Made by a program: the position numbers and the translations under genes. The notes under the pieces are model-generated. The model saw only the letters and a program-made list of their open reading frames with translations. It made no database searches and had not been told where the DNA came from. This document shows, piece after piece, positions 27,279-34,619 of a DNA stretch of 64,000 nt (the stretch's first letter is position 1; each line of letters begins with the position of its first letter). Origin of the DNA: Acidobacteriota bacterium (GTDB taxonomy: Bacteria; Acidobacteriota; Thermoanaerobaculia; UBA5066; Gp7-AA6); contig DAHUXD010000052.1 in NCBI GenBank assembly GCA_027307335.1, positions 1 to 64,000 on the forward strand, given 5' to 3'.

Positions 27279-28575
27279 TCCGCCCGTCCTTCATCACGAA
27301 GGAGACGCTCTCGAGCGCCCGCACGTCCGCGAGCGGATCGCCCGCCACGGCGATGACGTCGGCATAGGCGCCCGGCGCGACGACGCCGAGCTCGCCCTTC
27401 TTCCCCAGCATCTCCGCCGCGCGCGACGTTGCGGTCTGGATCGCCTCCATCGGCGTCAGGCCGAATTCGACGAGCCGCGGGAACTCCTGCGCGATCGGCT
27501 GCGTCCACGGAAAGCCGCCGACGTCCGTGCCGAACGCGATCTTCACGCCCGCCCTGACGGCGCGCCGGAGCGAGGGTCCGTGCACGGCGGCGCGCTTCCG
27601 GTCGCGGTCGCCCTCCGGCGTGCCCTCGGGCGCCCAGTCGCCGTAGTAGACGCTCATCGTCGGCACGAACCAGGTCCCCTGCCGGACCATCTGCGCGACC
27701 GAGCGGTCGTCGAGGTCGAGCCCGTGCTCGATCGAGTCGCAGCCTCCGTCGAGCGCGCGCTTCAAGCCGATGCCGCCGTACGCGTGGCAGGCGACCTTGC
27801 GGCCCCAGCCGTGCGCCTCGTCCACGACGGCCTGCAGCTCCTCGAGCGTCAGCGTCGGCTGCGAGACGAGATTGCCCGAGGCGTCGAGCCACGAGCGGTG
27901 CGTCATGTACACCTTGATCCAGTCGGCGCCGTTCGAAAGCTGCTCGCGCGCGGCCTTGCGCGCCTCGACGGGGCCGTCGACGAGCTGCGCGCCCTTCGGC
28001 ACGTCGATCTCGGGCGCGTAGCCCTCGAGCGGATAGCCGCCGGTCGTCGAGATCGCGCGCGTGACGACGAACATCCGGGGACCCGGGATGTAGCCGCCTT
28101 CGATCGCCTGCTTGATCCCGAGGTCGCCATAGCCCGCGCCCTCGGTCTCGACGTCGCGGATCGTCGTGAAGCCCTGCTCGAGCGCGCGCCGGGCGGCCAC
28201 GGTGGCCCGGGCGGCCCGAAACGCGATGCCCTGCTTCAGGAGCTGCACGTCGTAGCCGCCCTCGGCCGGCACCTCGCCCTGCAGGAAGATGTGCGTATGC
28301 GTGTCGATCATGCCGGGGAGGACGGTCGAGGACGAGAGGTCGACGAGCGTCGCGCCGGGCGACACGCTCCCCGTCCACGGTCCGACGCTCTCGATGCGGT
28401 TGCCGCGCACCACGATCGCCTGATCGCGCCTCGGGCCCGGCGAGACGCCGTCGATGAGCACGCCGGCGTGGACGACCGTCTGAGCGGGGGTCGGCGTCGG
28501 AGCCGGCGCAGCGCCGGCCGCGGCCCAGGGAGCGAGCAGGCCGATGGCCGCGATGAGCCGCGGGGAACCTCCCAT
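27259..28575 (-). CDS. Exported metal-dependent amidohydrolase (imidazolonepropionase-like/prolidase group)
   Basis: A 438-residue amidohydrolase with signal peptide MGGSPRLIAAIGLLAPWAAAGAAP. The metal-site motifs are PGMIDTHTHIFL, the lysine region ADWIKVYM, VACHAYGGIG (His), SIEHGLD (His) and IAFGTDVGGFP (Asp). Family members hydrolyse peptides or amide metabolites. I use the ATG at 28575 rather than 28623 because it places the signal peptide at the N-terminus and leaves both upstream palindromes (28606-28620, 28637-28651) outside the coding region. These match the two palindromes upstream of lexA in sequence and spacing. The stop lies in the third unit of a 25-bp tandem repeat. Confidence 0.88.
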   Translation of the reverse strand: MGGSPRLIAAIGLLAPWAAAGAAPAPTPTPAQTVVHAGVLIDGVSPGPRRDQAIVVRGNRIESVGPWTGSVSPGATLVDLSSSTVLPGMIDTHTHIFLQGEVPAEGGYDVQLLKQGIAFRAARATVAARRALEQGFTTIRDVETEGAGYGDLGIKQAIEGGYIPGPRMFVVTRAISTTGGYPLEGYAPEIDVPKGAQLVDGPVEARKAAREQLSNGADWIKVYMTHRSWLDASGNLVSQPTLTLEELQAVVDEAHGWGRKVACHAYGGIGLKRALDGGCDSIEHGLDLDDRSVAQMVRQGTWFVPTMSVYYGDWAPEGTPEGDRDRKRAAVHGPSLRRAVRAGVKIAFGTDVGGFPWTQPIAQEFPRLVEFGLTPMEAIQTATSRAAEMLGKKGELGVVAPGAYADVIAVAGDPLADVRALESVSFVMKDGRIYRGAR

Positions 28576-28605
28576 GGGCGCGAATTTCAGCACGATCCAG
28601 AGCTG

Positions 28606-28620
28606 CCGAATAAAATTAGG
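28606..28620. promoter_or_regulatory. Palindrome CCGAAT-AAA-ATTAGG, amidohydrolase-proximal
   Basis: First of two 6-3-6 palindromes upstream of the amidohydrolase, ending 31 nt before its ATG at 28575. It matches the lexA-upstream sites with one changed base in the left arm. Confidence 0.6.
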
Positions 28621-28636
28621 CATTTCGACGAACTAT

Positions 28637-28651
28637 CCTAATAAAATAAGG
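28637..28651. promoter_or_regulatory. Palindrome CCTAAT-AAA-ATAAGG, amidohydrolase-distal
   Basis: Second palindrome, exactly 31 bp from the first. It differs from the distal lexA site (51108-51122) at one position only. Confidence 0.65.
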
Positions 28652-28654
28652 CTC

Positions 28655-29413
28655 TCAGTCGCCCGGGACACTCAGCTCGGCGGCGCGGCGAAGCCCCTCG
28701 AGCGTCCGGACGCCGTGCCAGCAGAAGTCGTCCCCCTCGACGAAGAGCCGCCGCGTGTGCCCCCCGAAGAGCCGCTCGACGAGCGCGCCGTGCTTCTCCT
28801 CCGAGAACGGATACGGCTCGCTCGCGAAGATGTGGACCTGGGGCTCCCGGGCGAGCGCCTCCGAGGGGTGCGTCGTGGGATATCGCGTCCTCTCCGCCCC
28901 GTAGACGTTCTCGCCGCCGGCCAGGCGGAGCAGGTCCGCGACGTAGGTGTCGTCCGAGATCGTCATCCACGGGTCCTTCCAGATCCAGTACGCGTAGCGA
29001 AAGCGCGGGCGTGCGGGGCGGTCCTCGAGCTCCTTCCACGCGCTCTCGATGCGCGCCGCCAGCGCATCGGCCTCGGCGTCGGTGCCGAGGCGCCTCCCCC
29101 AGTTCCGGATGGCCGAGGGGACCTCGGACACCGTCTTCGGCAGCGTCACGTCGACCTCGACGCCGGCCTTGCGCAGCGCCTCGACGTCCTCGCGGCGGTT
29201 CTCCTCGGCGTTCGCGAAGACCAGATCCGGGGACAGATCGAGGATGCGAGAGATCTCCGGGCTCTTCGTGCCGCCGACGCGCGGCAGCCCCCACAGGATT
29301 CCGCTCGGACGGGTGCAGTACCGCGTCACGCCGACGAGGGCCCGACGCCCCCCGATGGCCACGATCGTTTCGGTGATGGACGGGCAGAGGGATACCACCC
29401 GCTGGGCCGGCAC
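28655..29413 (-). CDS. BtuF/FepB-like helical-backbone metal receptor, no signal peptide
   Basis: A 252-residue protein of the periplasmic-binding-protein-like TroA superfamily: VVSLCPSITETIVAIGG, VGVTRYCTRPSG, VGGTKSPEISRILDLSPDLVFA, DTYVADLLRLAGGENVYG and FASEPYPFSEE. Such proteins bind cobalamin or iron chelates for ABC importers. The N-terminus (GTG, MPAQRVVSLCP) has no signal peptide and no permease or ATPase is nearby. A cytoplasmic or orphan role is therefore possible. A TAGACT hexamer lies 7 nt before the GTG, in the 43-bp gap shared with the divergent AAA ATPase. Confidence 0.85.
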   Translation of the reverse strand: MPAQRVVSLCPSITETIVAIGGRRALVGVTRYCTRPSGILWGLPRVGGTKSPEISRILDLSPDLVFANAEENRREDVEALRKAGVEVDVTLPKTVSEVPSAIRNWGRRLGTDAEADALAARIESAWKELEDRPARPRFRYAYWIWKDPWMTISDDTYVADLLRLAGGENVYGAERTRYPTTHPSEALAREPQVHIFASEPYPFSEEKHGALVERLFGGHTRRLFVEGDDFCWHGVRTLEGLRRAAELSVPGD

Positions 29414-29420
29414 GAGGAGA

Positions 29421-29447
29421 AGTCTATGCCCGAATGTCCGCTACACT
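29421..29447. promoter_or_regulatory. Back-to-back -10-like hexamers in a 43-bp divergent gap
   Basis: TAGACT (minus strand, 29426-29421) lies 7 nt before the GTG of the BtuF-like gene. TACACT (plus strand, 29442-29447) lies 9 nt before the TTG of the AAA ATPase. The two promoters would overlap in their upstream parts, and both mRNAs would be leaderless. Confidence 0.45.
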
Positions 29448-29456
29448 CGGCCGAGC

Positions 29457-30941
29457 TTGGACGTCGCCGCCAAAGACCTCGCGGTCCTCCTGAAGTCCCG
29501 GCATCCCCTGATCGTCTGCGAGACCGTGGAGGAACAGCGCTTCGAAGCCCTCGTGCGGGAGGTCTCGGGCTCGCTCGCCCTTCCCTTCTGGAGCTGGAGC
29601 GCCGCGAGCGGCCTCCAGCCCTCCCACCCGCAGGACGCCGAGCGCTCGGCCGAGCTCGCGTACGCCCTCCGCATCGTCCGGAAGACCTCGGGCGACGGCA
29701 CGTACCTGCTCAAGGACCCGATGGCGCACCTCGAGAACGCGGCGACCCTGCGGCTCCTGCGGGAGACGGCCCAGGAGTTCGCCGACTCGGCCCGGACGAT
29801 CGTCATGGTCGGTCCCTCGATGCCCGAGAAGCCGGAGCTTTCCGACCTCGCCGTCCGGTTCGAGTTCGCCCTGCCGGGCCCCGAGGAGCTGCGCGCGCTG
29901 CTCGAGCGCGTCGTGCGGGCCCTCCCTCGCCAGAGCCCGGGCGCCCGGGTCGCGCTCTCCCGGGCCGAGGCCGACGGCATCGTCTCCGACCTCCAGGGGC
30001 TGACGCTCTTCGAGGCCGAGCGCGCCCTGGCGCAGGCGGTCGTCGAGGACCACGCGTTGACCGGCGCCGATCGCGCGCGCCTCCGCGAGCTGAAGAAGGG
30101 CCTCGTCGAGGGCGGCGGCCTCCTCGAGTTCATCCCGACGCCCGAGGGGCTCGACCAGCTCGGCGGACTGGGGAAGCTGAAGAGGTGGATCGCGACGCGG
30201 AAGATCGGCCTCCTGCCCGACCCCGGCGACCGCGGACTCGATCCGCCCAAGGGGATTCTCCTCCTCGGCGTGCAGGGGTGCGGCAAGAGCATCGCCGCCA
30301 AGGCCGTCGCCGCGACCTGGGGCCTGCCGCTGCTGTCCCTCGACGCCGGGAAGCTCCTCGCTCCGTTCGTCGGCGAGTCCGAGCGCAACCTGCGGGACGC
30401 GCTGCGGCGGGTCGAGCGCATGGCGCCCTGCGTTCTGTGGATCGACGAGATCGAGAAGGCGTTCGTGTCGTCGCGCTCGGCCGAGTCGGACGGCGGCGTG
30501 TCGAAGCGCCTGATCGGCATGCTGCTCGTGTGGATGCAGGAGCGCGCCGCCCGCGTCTTCCTCGTGGCGACCGCGAACTCCGTCGAGGAGCTGCCTCCCG
30601 AGCTCATGCGCAAGGGGCGCGTCGACGAGATCTTCTTCGTGGACCTGCCGGGACCGGCCGCGCGCGCGGAGATCTTCCGCCTGCACCTCGCGCGCCGCGC
30701 CGAAGACGGGGCGCGCTTCGACGTCCCCGCGCTCGCGGCCGCCTCGGAGGGATTCTCGGGCGCCGAGATCGAGCAGGCCGTCGTCGCGGCGCTCTACGAG
30801 GCGCGGGCCGGCGGCTACCCGCTCGACACGGCCGCGCTCCTCGTCTCGCTCCGATCGACGCGGCCGCTCTCGGTCACCCGCGCCGAGCCGATCGCGGCGC
30901 TCCGGCGCTGGGCGGCGGGGCGCTGCGTCCCGACGGACTGA
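29457..30941 (+). CDS. AAA ATPase, Ycf46-like
   Basis: A 494-residue AAA+ protein resembling chloroplast/cyanobacterial Ycf46. The N-terminal domain begins DVAAKDLAVLLKSRHPLIVCETVEEQR. The AAA module has GILLLGVQGCGKSIAAKAVA (Walker A), CVLWIDEIEKAF (Walker B), ATANSVEELPPELMRKGRVDE (sensor 1 and arginine finger) and a C-terminal lid with GFSGAEIEQAV. The function of the family is poorly known. The TTG at 29457 is the only reasonable start: an in-frame ATG or GTG is absent just upstream, and TACACT lies 9 nt before it. Confidence 0.88.
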   Translation: MDVAAKDLAVLLKSRHPLIVCETVEEQRFEALVREVSGSLALPFWSWSAASGLQPSHPQDAERSAELAYALRIVRKTSGDGTYLLKDPMAHLENAATLRLLRETAQEFADSARTIVMVGPSMPEKPELSDLAVRFEFALPGPEELRALLERVVRALPRQSPGARVALSRAEADGIVSDLQGLTLFEAERALAQAVVEDHALTGADRARLRELKKGLVEGGGLLEFIPTPEGLDQLGGLGKLKRWIATRKIGLLPDPGDRGLDPPKGILLLGVQGCGKSIAAKAVAATWGLPLLSLDAGKLLAPFVGESERNLRDALRRVERMAPCVLWIDEIEKAFVSSRSAESDGGVSKRLIGMLLVWMQERAARVFLVATANSVEELPPELMRKGRVDEIFFVDLPGPAARAEIFRLHLARRAEDGARFDVPALAAASEGFSGAEIEQAVVAALYEARAGGYPLDTAALLVSLRSTRPLSVTRAEPIAALRRWAAGRCVPTD

Positions 30942-31010
30942 CCGGTCGCGGCGCGACCGGCGAACGAGAGAGGGCGAGCCTCTCGGATCGCCTCGCCCCG
31001 GGAAGCCGCT

Positions 31011-32255
31011 TCACGCCTCGACGACTTCCCGATAGATCTCGAGACAGCGAGCCGCCGGCTCGAGCCACGTCAGGCCCGCCACCTCGGCCCGGCCGCGCCT
31101 CGAGAGCTCCGCCTGGAGCGACGGGGACGCCAGAACGAGCTGGACCTGGCGGGCGATCTCCTCGACGTCGGCCGAGTCGACCGGGATCGCGCTGTGCACG
31201 ACCTCGTGCACGCCCGCGTTTCTCGCCGCGATCGTCGGCACCCCCGGGCGCATCGCCTCGAGCACCGTCAGCCCGAAGGGCTCGTTGACCGAGGGCAGCA
31301 CGTAGACGCTCGCCCGCCGATAGAGCCCGGGCAGACGATCCGGGGGTACGAAACCCAGAAAGGACAGCTTCCCCGAGAGCCCGAGCTCGGCCGCGCGGCG
31401 GCGCAGCCAGGGCAGGCGGTCGCCCGTGCCGGCGACCGCGAAGCGCGCCTCCGGCATGCCGTCGAGGACGCGCCGCGCCACCTCGAGGAAGCGCGCCGGC
31501 CCCTTCTGCTTCGTCAGGCGCCCCACGAAGAGGACGAGCGGCGGCGCGGGAGGCGCGGACCGCTCGACCGCCGCGCCCCCCTCGATCGCGTTGTGCACGA
31601 CGCGGATCCGCGAGTCGGGGACGCGGTAGTGGCGCTGCACGTTGGCCGCCGTGACGCTCGAGACGCAGATCACCCGGTCGGCGCGCCGCAGGCCCTCGCC
31701 CTCGATGCGGGAGACGGCGGGGTCGCCGGCGCCGCCGCCGCTCCGCGCGTACTCCGTGGCGTGCACGTGCGCGACGAACGGCCGCCCGGAGACGTCGCGC
31801 GCCGCGACCGCCGCCGGGAACGTCATCCAGTCGTGGGCGTGGATGACGTCGAAGCGTTCCTCGGCGGCCACGATCCGGGCGACCGAGGCGAGCCGGCTGA
31901 CCTCGTCGAGGAGCTGCTCGCCGTAGAGGCCGCCCGTCTCCTCGTACGGCCGCAGCGGCGTGCCGATCGCCACGATGCGAAGGCCGCGGCCGGCCGGCGC
32001 GGCGAACGGCGTCCGACGCCTCGAGGCGCGCGGCGCGCGCCGTCCCGGCAGGAGGAGCACGATCTCGGCCCCCAGTTCCCGGAGGCCGCGCACGAGGCCC
32101 TCGCAGGCGACGCCGAGCCCTCCCGCGACGAAGGGCGGGAACTCCCAGCCGATCATCAGGACGCGGGCGCACGGGGCGGCGCCCGGCCCCCCGGCGGCGG
32201 CCGCCGTTGCCGGAGCCGTCTCGGCGAGGGAAGCGGGCGGGGCGGCGACCTCCAT
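31011..32255 (-). CDS. GT4-type glycosyltransferase (glycogen synthase-like)
   Basis: A 414-residue GT-B glycosyltransferase. The N-terminal domain has RVLMIGWEFPPFVAGGLGVACEGL, typical of starch/glycogen synthase-like and archaeal-type GT4 enzymes, and FDVIHAHDWMTFPA. The C-terminal domain has LFVGRLTKQKGPARFLEVA and the nucleotide-sugar motif SVNEPFGLTVLEAMRPGVPTIA. The donor and acceptor are not identifiable. AGGAGG precedes the ATG at 32255. A Pro/Ala-rich leader of about 30 residues has no obvious signal. It diverges from the MarR gene. Confidence 0.9.
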   Translation of the reverse strand: MEVAAPPASLAETAPATAAAAGGPGAAPCARVLMIGWEFPPFVAGGLGVACEGLVRGLRELGAEIVLLLPGRRAPRASRRRTPFAAPAGRGLRIVAIGTPLRPYEETGGLYGEQLLDEVSRLASVARIVAAEERFDVIHAHDWMTFPAAVAARDVSGRPFVAHVHATEYARSGGGAGDPAVSRIEGEGLRRADRVICVSSVTAANVQRHYRVPDSRIRVVHNAIEGGAAVERSAPPAPPLVLFVGRLTKQKGPARFLEVARRVLDGMPEARFAVAGTGDRLPWLRRRAAELGLSGKLSFLGFVPPDRLPGLYRRASVYVLPSVNEPFGLTVLEAMRPGVPTIAARNAGVHEVVHSAIPVDSADVEEIARQVQLVLASPSLQAELSRRGRAEVAGLTWLEPAARCLEIYREVVEA

Positions 32256-32326
32256 GGAACACCTCCTGTGCCGGGAACGGCCCGGACGCCTCCCAAATTT
32301 CGTGGAAAGGGCCCGGGCAGTCATTT

Positions 32327-32343
32327 ATATCGTATTGCGATAT
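32327..32343. promoter_or_regulatory. Putative MarR operator palindrome
   Basis: ATATCG-TATTG-CGATAT, a perfect inverted repeat with 6-bp arms, 9 nt before the MarR start. It overlaps TATGAT (32341-32346), which lies 6 nt before the ATG. The site sits between the divergent glycosyltransferase and MarR genes and probably mediates autorepression. Confidence 0.65.
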
Positions 32344-32352
32344 GATCGTCCC

Positions 32353-32796
32353 ATGCGGCGGACGTCTCCCAGGCTGAAGGAGTCGGACTATCAGCGCCTC
32401 GCGCGATTCCGACAGGCGCTGCGCCACTTCCTCCGCTTCTCGGAGGATGCGGCCCGGCGGGCCGGCATCTCGCCGGCGCAGTACCAGCTGCTTCTGTTCG
32501 TCCGCAGCTTCGGGGCGCGGCCGCCCGCGGTGGGCGACCTGGCGGACCGCCTCCGCGTGCTTCACCAGAGCGCGGTCGGGCTGGTCGACCGGTGCGCCCG
32601 CGCGGGCCTGGTCCGTCGCCGCCGCGATACGGTGGACCGGCGGCGCGTCCGGGTGGCGCTGACGGCCGCCGGGGGACGGCTCGTCGAGCGCCTCGTCCTC
32701 GAGCACTACCGCGGGGTCGCGGAGCTTCGGCGCGCGATTCCTCGCGCGGACGTTCTCCACATTCCCTCCTCACGAGCGAGACGGCGCCGTGTCTGA
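32353..32796 (+). CDS. MarR-family transcriptional regulator
   Basis: A 147-residue winged-helix regulator: SEDAARRAGISPAQYQLLLFVRSF, then VGDLADRLRVLHQSAVGLVDRCARAGLVRRRRD (recognition helix) and DRRRVRVALTAAGGRLVERL (wing). The ATG at 32353 lies 9 nt after a perfect palindrome, ATATCG-N5-CGATAT, which overlaps a TATGAT hexamer, the layout expected for autorepression. The last codons overlap the clc start by 8 nt, so the regulator and the channel are co-translated and the effector may be a substrate or consequence of the channel. Confidence 0.9.
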   Translation: MRRTSPRLKESDYQRLARFRQALRHFLRFSEDAARRAGISPAQYQLLLFVRSFGARPPAVGDLADRLRVLHQSAVGLVDRCARAGLVRRRRDTVDRRRVRVALTAAGGRLVERLVLEHYRGVAELRRAIPRADVLHIPSSRARRRRV

Positions 32797-34552
32797 GGCC
32801 CCCCGCGCCGTGCGGCTCGGCGATTACTCGGCCGACCGACGGGTCCTCGTGCTCTCGGCGGCCGCCCTGGTCATCGGCGCGATCGGCGCCTTCGTGGCCA
32901 AGGCGCTCCTCTGGCTGATCGACGCGATCACGAACCTCGCGTACTTCGGCCGCCTCTCGGCGCAGCCGGTGACTCCCGCGCAGAACACCCTGGGCGCCTG
33001 GAGCATCCTCGTCCCGGTCGTCGGCGGCCTCCTCATCGGCGCCATGGCGCGGTGGGGGTCTCCCAAGATCCGGGGCCACGGCATCCCCGAGGCCCTGGAG
33101 GCCATCCTGATCGGCCGGAGCCGGCTCGAGGCCCGAGTCGCGATCTTGAAGCCGGTCTCCTCGGCCGTCTCGATCGGCACGGGCGGGCCGTTCGGCGCCG
33201 AGGGACCGATCATCATGACCGGCGGCGCCTTCGGATCGCTGTTCGCCCAGCTCTTCCACTTCTCGTCGGCCGAGCGCAAGACGCTGCTCGTCGCGGGCGC
33301 CGCCGCCGGCATGTCGGCGGTGTTCGCCTCGCCGATCGCCGCCACGCTGCTCGCGGTCGAGCTCCTCCTCTTCGAATGGAAGCCCCGCAGCTTCATCCCG
33401 GTCGCCCTCGCGGCCGCGCTCGCCTCGGTCGTGCGCGGGTTCCTGATCGGACCCGGTCCCGTGTTCGCGGTCCCCCCGCATGCGCCGCTCTCGCCCGGAG
33501 GGCTGCTCGCCGCGCTCATCCTCGGCATCGCGGCGGGAGTCGCCTCGGGCCTCCTGACCGCGCTCGTCTACGGCTGCGAGGACGCCTTCCTGAAACTGCC
33601 GATCCACTGGATGTGGTGGCCGGCGATCGGCGGCATCGCGGTCGGCGTCGGAGGCCTCATCGATCCCCGCGTGCTCGGCGTCGGCTACGGCACGATCCAC
33701 GCGCTCCTGCGCGGACAGATCGACCACGGCGCCGCGGCGAGCCTCCTGGTCGGGAAGTCGGTCGTCTGGTCGGTCTCGCTCGGCTCCGGAACGTCCGGCG
33801 GCGTGCTCGCGCCGCTGCTGATGATGGGCGGCGCGCTCGGCGCGCTCGCCGCTCCCCTGCTCCACGGCGACGTGGGTCTCTGGGCGATGATCGGCATGGC
33901 CGCGATGATGGGCGGCACGATGCGCTCGCCCCTGACCGCGATGTTCTTCGCGGGCGAGCTGACCCGGGACTGGAACGTGCTGCCCGGTCTGCTCGTGGCG
34001 TGCGTCGCCGCCTACGCCGTGACCGTGCTGCTCCTGCGCCGTTCGATCCTCACGGAGAAGATCGCCCGCCGCGGCCACCACATCTTCCGCGAGTACTCGG
34101 TCGACCCGTTCGACATCCACCGCATCGGCGAGGTGATGGACCGGGACGTGCCGACGGTGCCGACGGCCATGACGGTCGCGGAGCTCTCGCGGCGCGTCGC
34201 GGGCGGCGACCCGCGCCTCGCCCGGCGGCAGGGAACCCCGATCGTCGACGGCTCCGGGCGCCTCGTGGGAATCGTCACCCGCAGCGATCTCATGCGCGCG
34301 ATGGAGAAGGACCCCCGGGGCCAGGGCGGCGTGCTCGACGCGGGCAGCCGCCCGCCGATCGTCGCCTACGAGGACGAGCTCATCCGCGACGCGGTCGAGC
34401 GCATGCTCTCGAACGACATCGGCCGGCTGCTGGTCGTCGCCCGCGACGATCCCGGGCGCCTGGTCGGATACCTCGGCCGCTCCGGCATCGTGGCCGCGCG
34501 CCAGCACTTGATGGAGGACGAGAACGTCCGTGAGCGGGGCCACCCCCGATAA
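32789..34552 (+). CDS. ClC-family chloride channel/antiporter with CBS domains
   Basis: A 587-residue membrane protein with about ten membrane segments. The selectivity motifs are RGHGIPEALE, GTGGPFGAEGPIIMTGG (with the gating Glu present but Ala in place of the usual Arg of GREGP), and GSGTSGGVLAPLLMMGG. The C-terminal 130 residues hold two CBS domains (IGEVMDRDVPTVPTAMTVAEL and DAVERMLSNDIGRLLVV) that usually bind adenine nucleotides. A Glu (MFFAGE) aligns with the proton-glutamate region. The GTG start overlaps the MarR gene. The stop abuts a REP-like palindrome. Confidence 0.92.
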   Translation: MSEAPRAVRLGDYSADRRVLVLSAAALVIGAIGAFVAKALLWLIDAITNLAYFGRLSAQPVTPAQNTLGAWSILVPVVGGLLIGAMARWGSPKIRGHGIPEALEAILIGRSRLEARVAILKPVSSAVSIGTGGPFGAEGPIIMTGGAFGSLFAQLFHFSSAERKTLLVAGAAAGMSAVFASPIAATLLAVELLLFEWKPRSFIPVALAAALASVVRGFLIGPGPVFAVPPHAPLSPGGLLAALILGIAAGVASGLLTALVYGCEDAFLKLPIHWMWWPAIGGIAVGVGGLIDPRVLGVGYGTIHALLRGQIDHGAAASLLVGKSVVWSVSLGSGTSGGVLAPLLMMGGALGALAAPLLHGDVGLWAMIGMAAMMGGTMRSPLTAMFFAGELTRDWNVLPGLLVACVAAYAVTVLLLRRSILTEKIARRGHHIFREYSVDPFDIHRIGEVMDRDVPTVPTAMTVAELSRRVAGGDPRLARRQGTPIVDGSGRLVGIVTRSDLMRAMEKDPRGQGGVLDAGSRPPIVAYEDELIRDAVERMLSNDIGRLLVVARDDPGRLVGYLGRSGIVAARQHLMEDENVRERGHPR

Positions 34553-34555
34553 AGC

Positions 34556-34619
34556 GGGGTCAGGTCTCTCTCAAAGAGCGTCTCTGGAGTCGGAGATCAC
34601 CTTTGAGAGACCTGACCCC
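34556..34619. repeat. REP/MITE-like palindrome between clc and the S9 peptidase
   Basis: Left arm GGGGTCAGGTCTCTC (34556-34570, then TCAAAG) and right arm 34601-34619 are complementary over 19 bp with a 2-nt bulge; the middle is 24 bp. The element abuts the clc stop and contains the S9 peptidase stop. Elements with GGGGTCAGGTCT ends are, to my knowledge, common in genomes that carry REP-associated Y1 transposases. Confidence 0.7.

Noticed and set aside
32321-34543. A 740-codon minus-strand frame across the ClC gene
   Set aside because: Composition is His/Arg/Asp/Gly repeats typical of antisense to GC-rich coding sequence; the plus strand holds clear ClC and CBS motifs.
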